A stretch of 6,748 bases of DNA from positions 1 to 6,748 of the forward strand of contig JBIJDM010000163.1 of the NCBI GenBank assembly GCA_044344145.1, written 5' to 3'. The stretch comes from JBAXGE01 sp044344145. Lineage in GTDB: Bacteria; Planctomycetota; Phycisphaerae; WQYP01. Below the pieces are notes generated by a model. The model was not told where the DNA came from. It ran no database searches and saw nothing but the letters and a program-made list of their open reading frames with translations. Of the stretch, positions 6,744 to 6,748 are shown in pieces. The position numbers and the translations under genes are program-made. Positions within the stretch are counted from its first letter, which is position 1, and every line of letters begins with the position of its first letter.

Positions 6744-6748
6744 TAATT

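Overview
The window is GC-rich bacterial chromosome carrying five protein-coding genes, all housekeeping or housekeeping-associated and four of them identified with confidence. No mobile element, phage gene, CRISPR array, rRNA or tRNA was seen. The best guess for the source is a member of Planctomycetota (Phycisphaerae-like). This rests on my recollection of family style, such as the PolA N-terminus DGHAQIYRAYHA, and not on a search, so it is moderate at best.

Layout from left to right. A leftward pair comes first: the 3'-truncated gene of an APH/homoserine-kinase-fold protein (1-829), preceded in transcription order by smpB (838-1326), which encodes the tmRNA partner. A 121-bp divergent intergenic region (1327-1447) carries a good smpB promoter and a weaker candidate yqgE promoter. 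A rightward pair follows: yqgE/algH-family (1448-2011), then polA (2019-4847), encoding a full-length three-domain DNA polymerase I. Convergent to polA is lepA (4900-6702, minus strand), encoding elongation factor 4; its extended -10 promoter lies at the right edge. The 52-bp gap between polA and lepA holds an intrinsic terminator oriented for lepA.

How the genes relate. smpB (ribosome rescue) and lepA (ribosome remodelling) both act in translation, while polA acts in DNA repair and replication. In each same-strand pair the downstream gene starts 7-8 bp after the upstream stop codon, and its Shine-Dalgarno-like bases overlap that stop, which suggests two-gene operons with translational coupling.

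The core genes are ordinary. Points worth a second look are: (i) the kinase-like protein has lost the catalytic Asp and Asn of its HGDxxxxN loop and the usual N-lobe residues, so it looks like a pseudokinase linked to smpB; (ii) smpB has a TATACT -10 box exactly 6 nt from its ATG and no Shine-Dalgarno, as expected for a leaderless mRNA; (iii) the T-tract of the lepA terminator is made from the polA stop codon, and the hairpin is continuous only in the lepA-sense RNA. I see no evidence of an undescribed multi-gene system.
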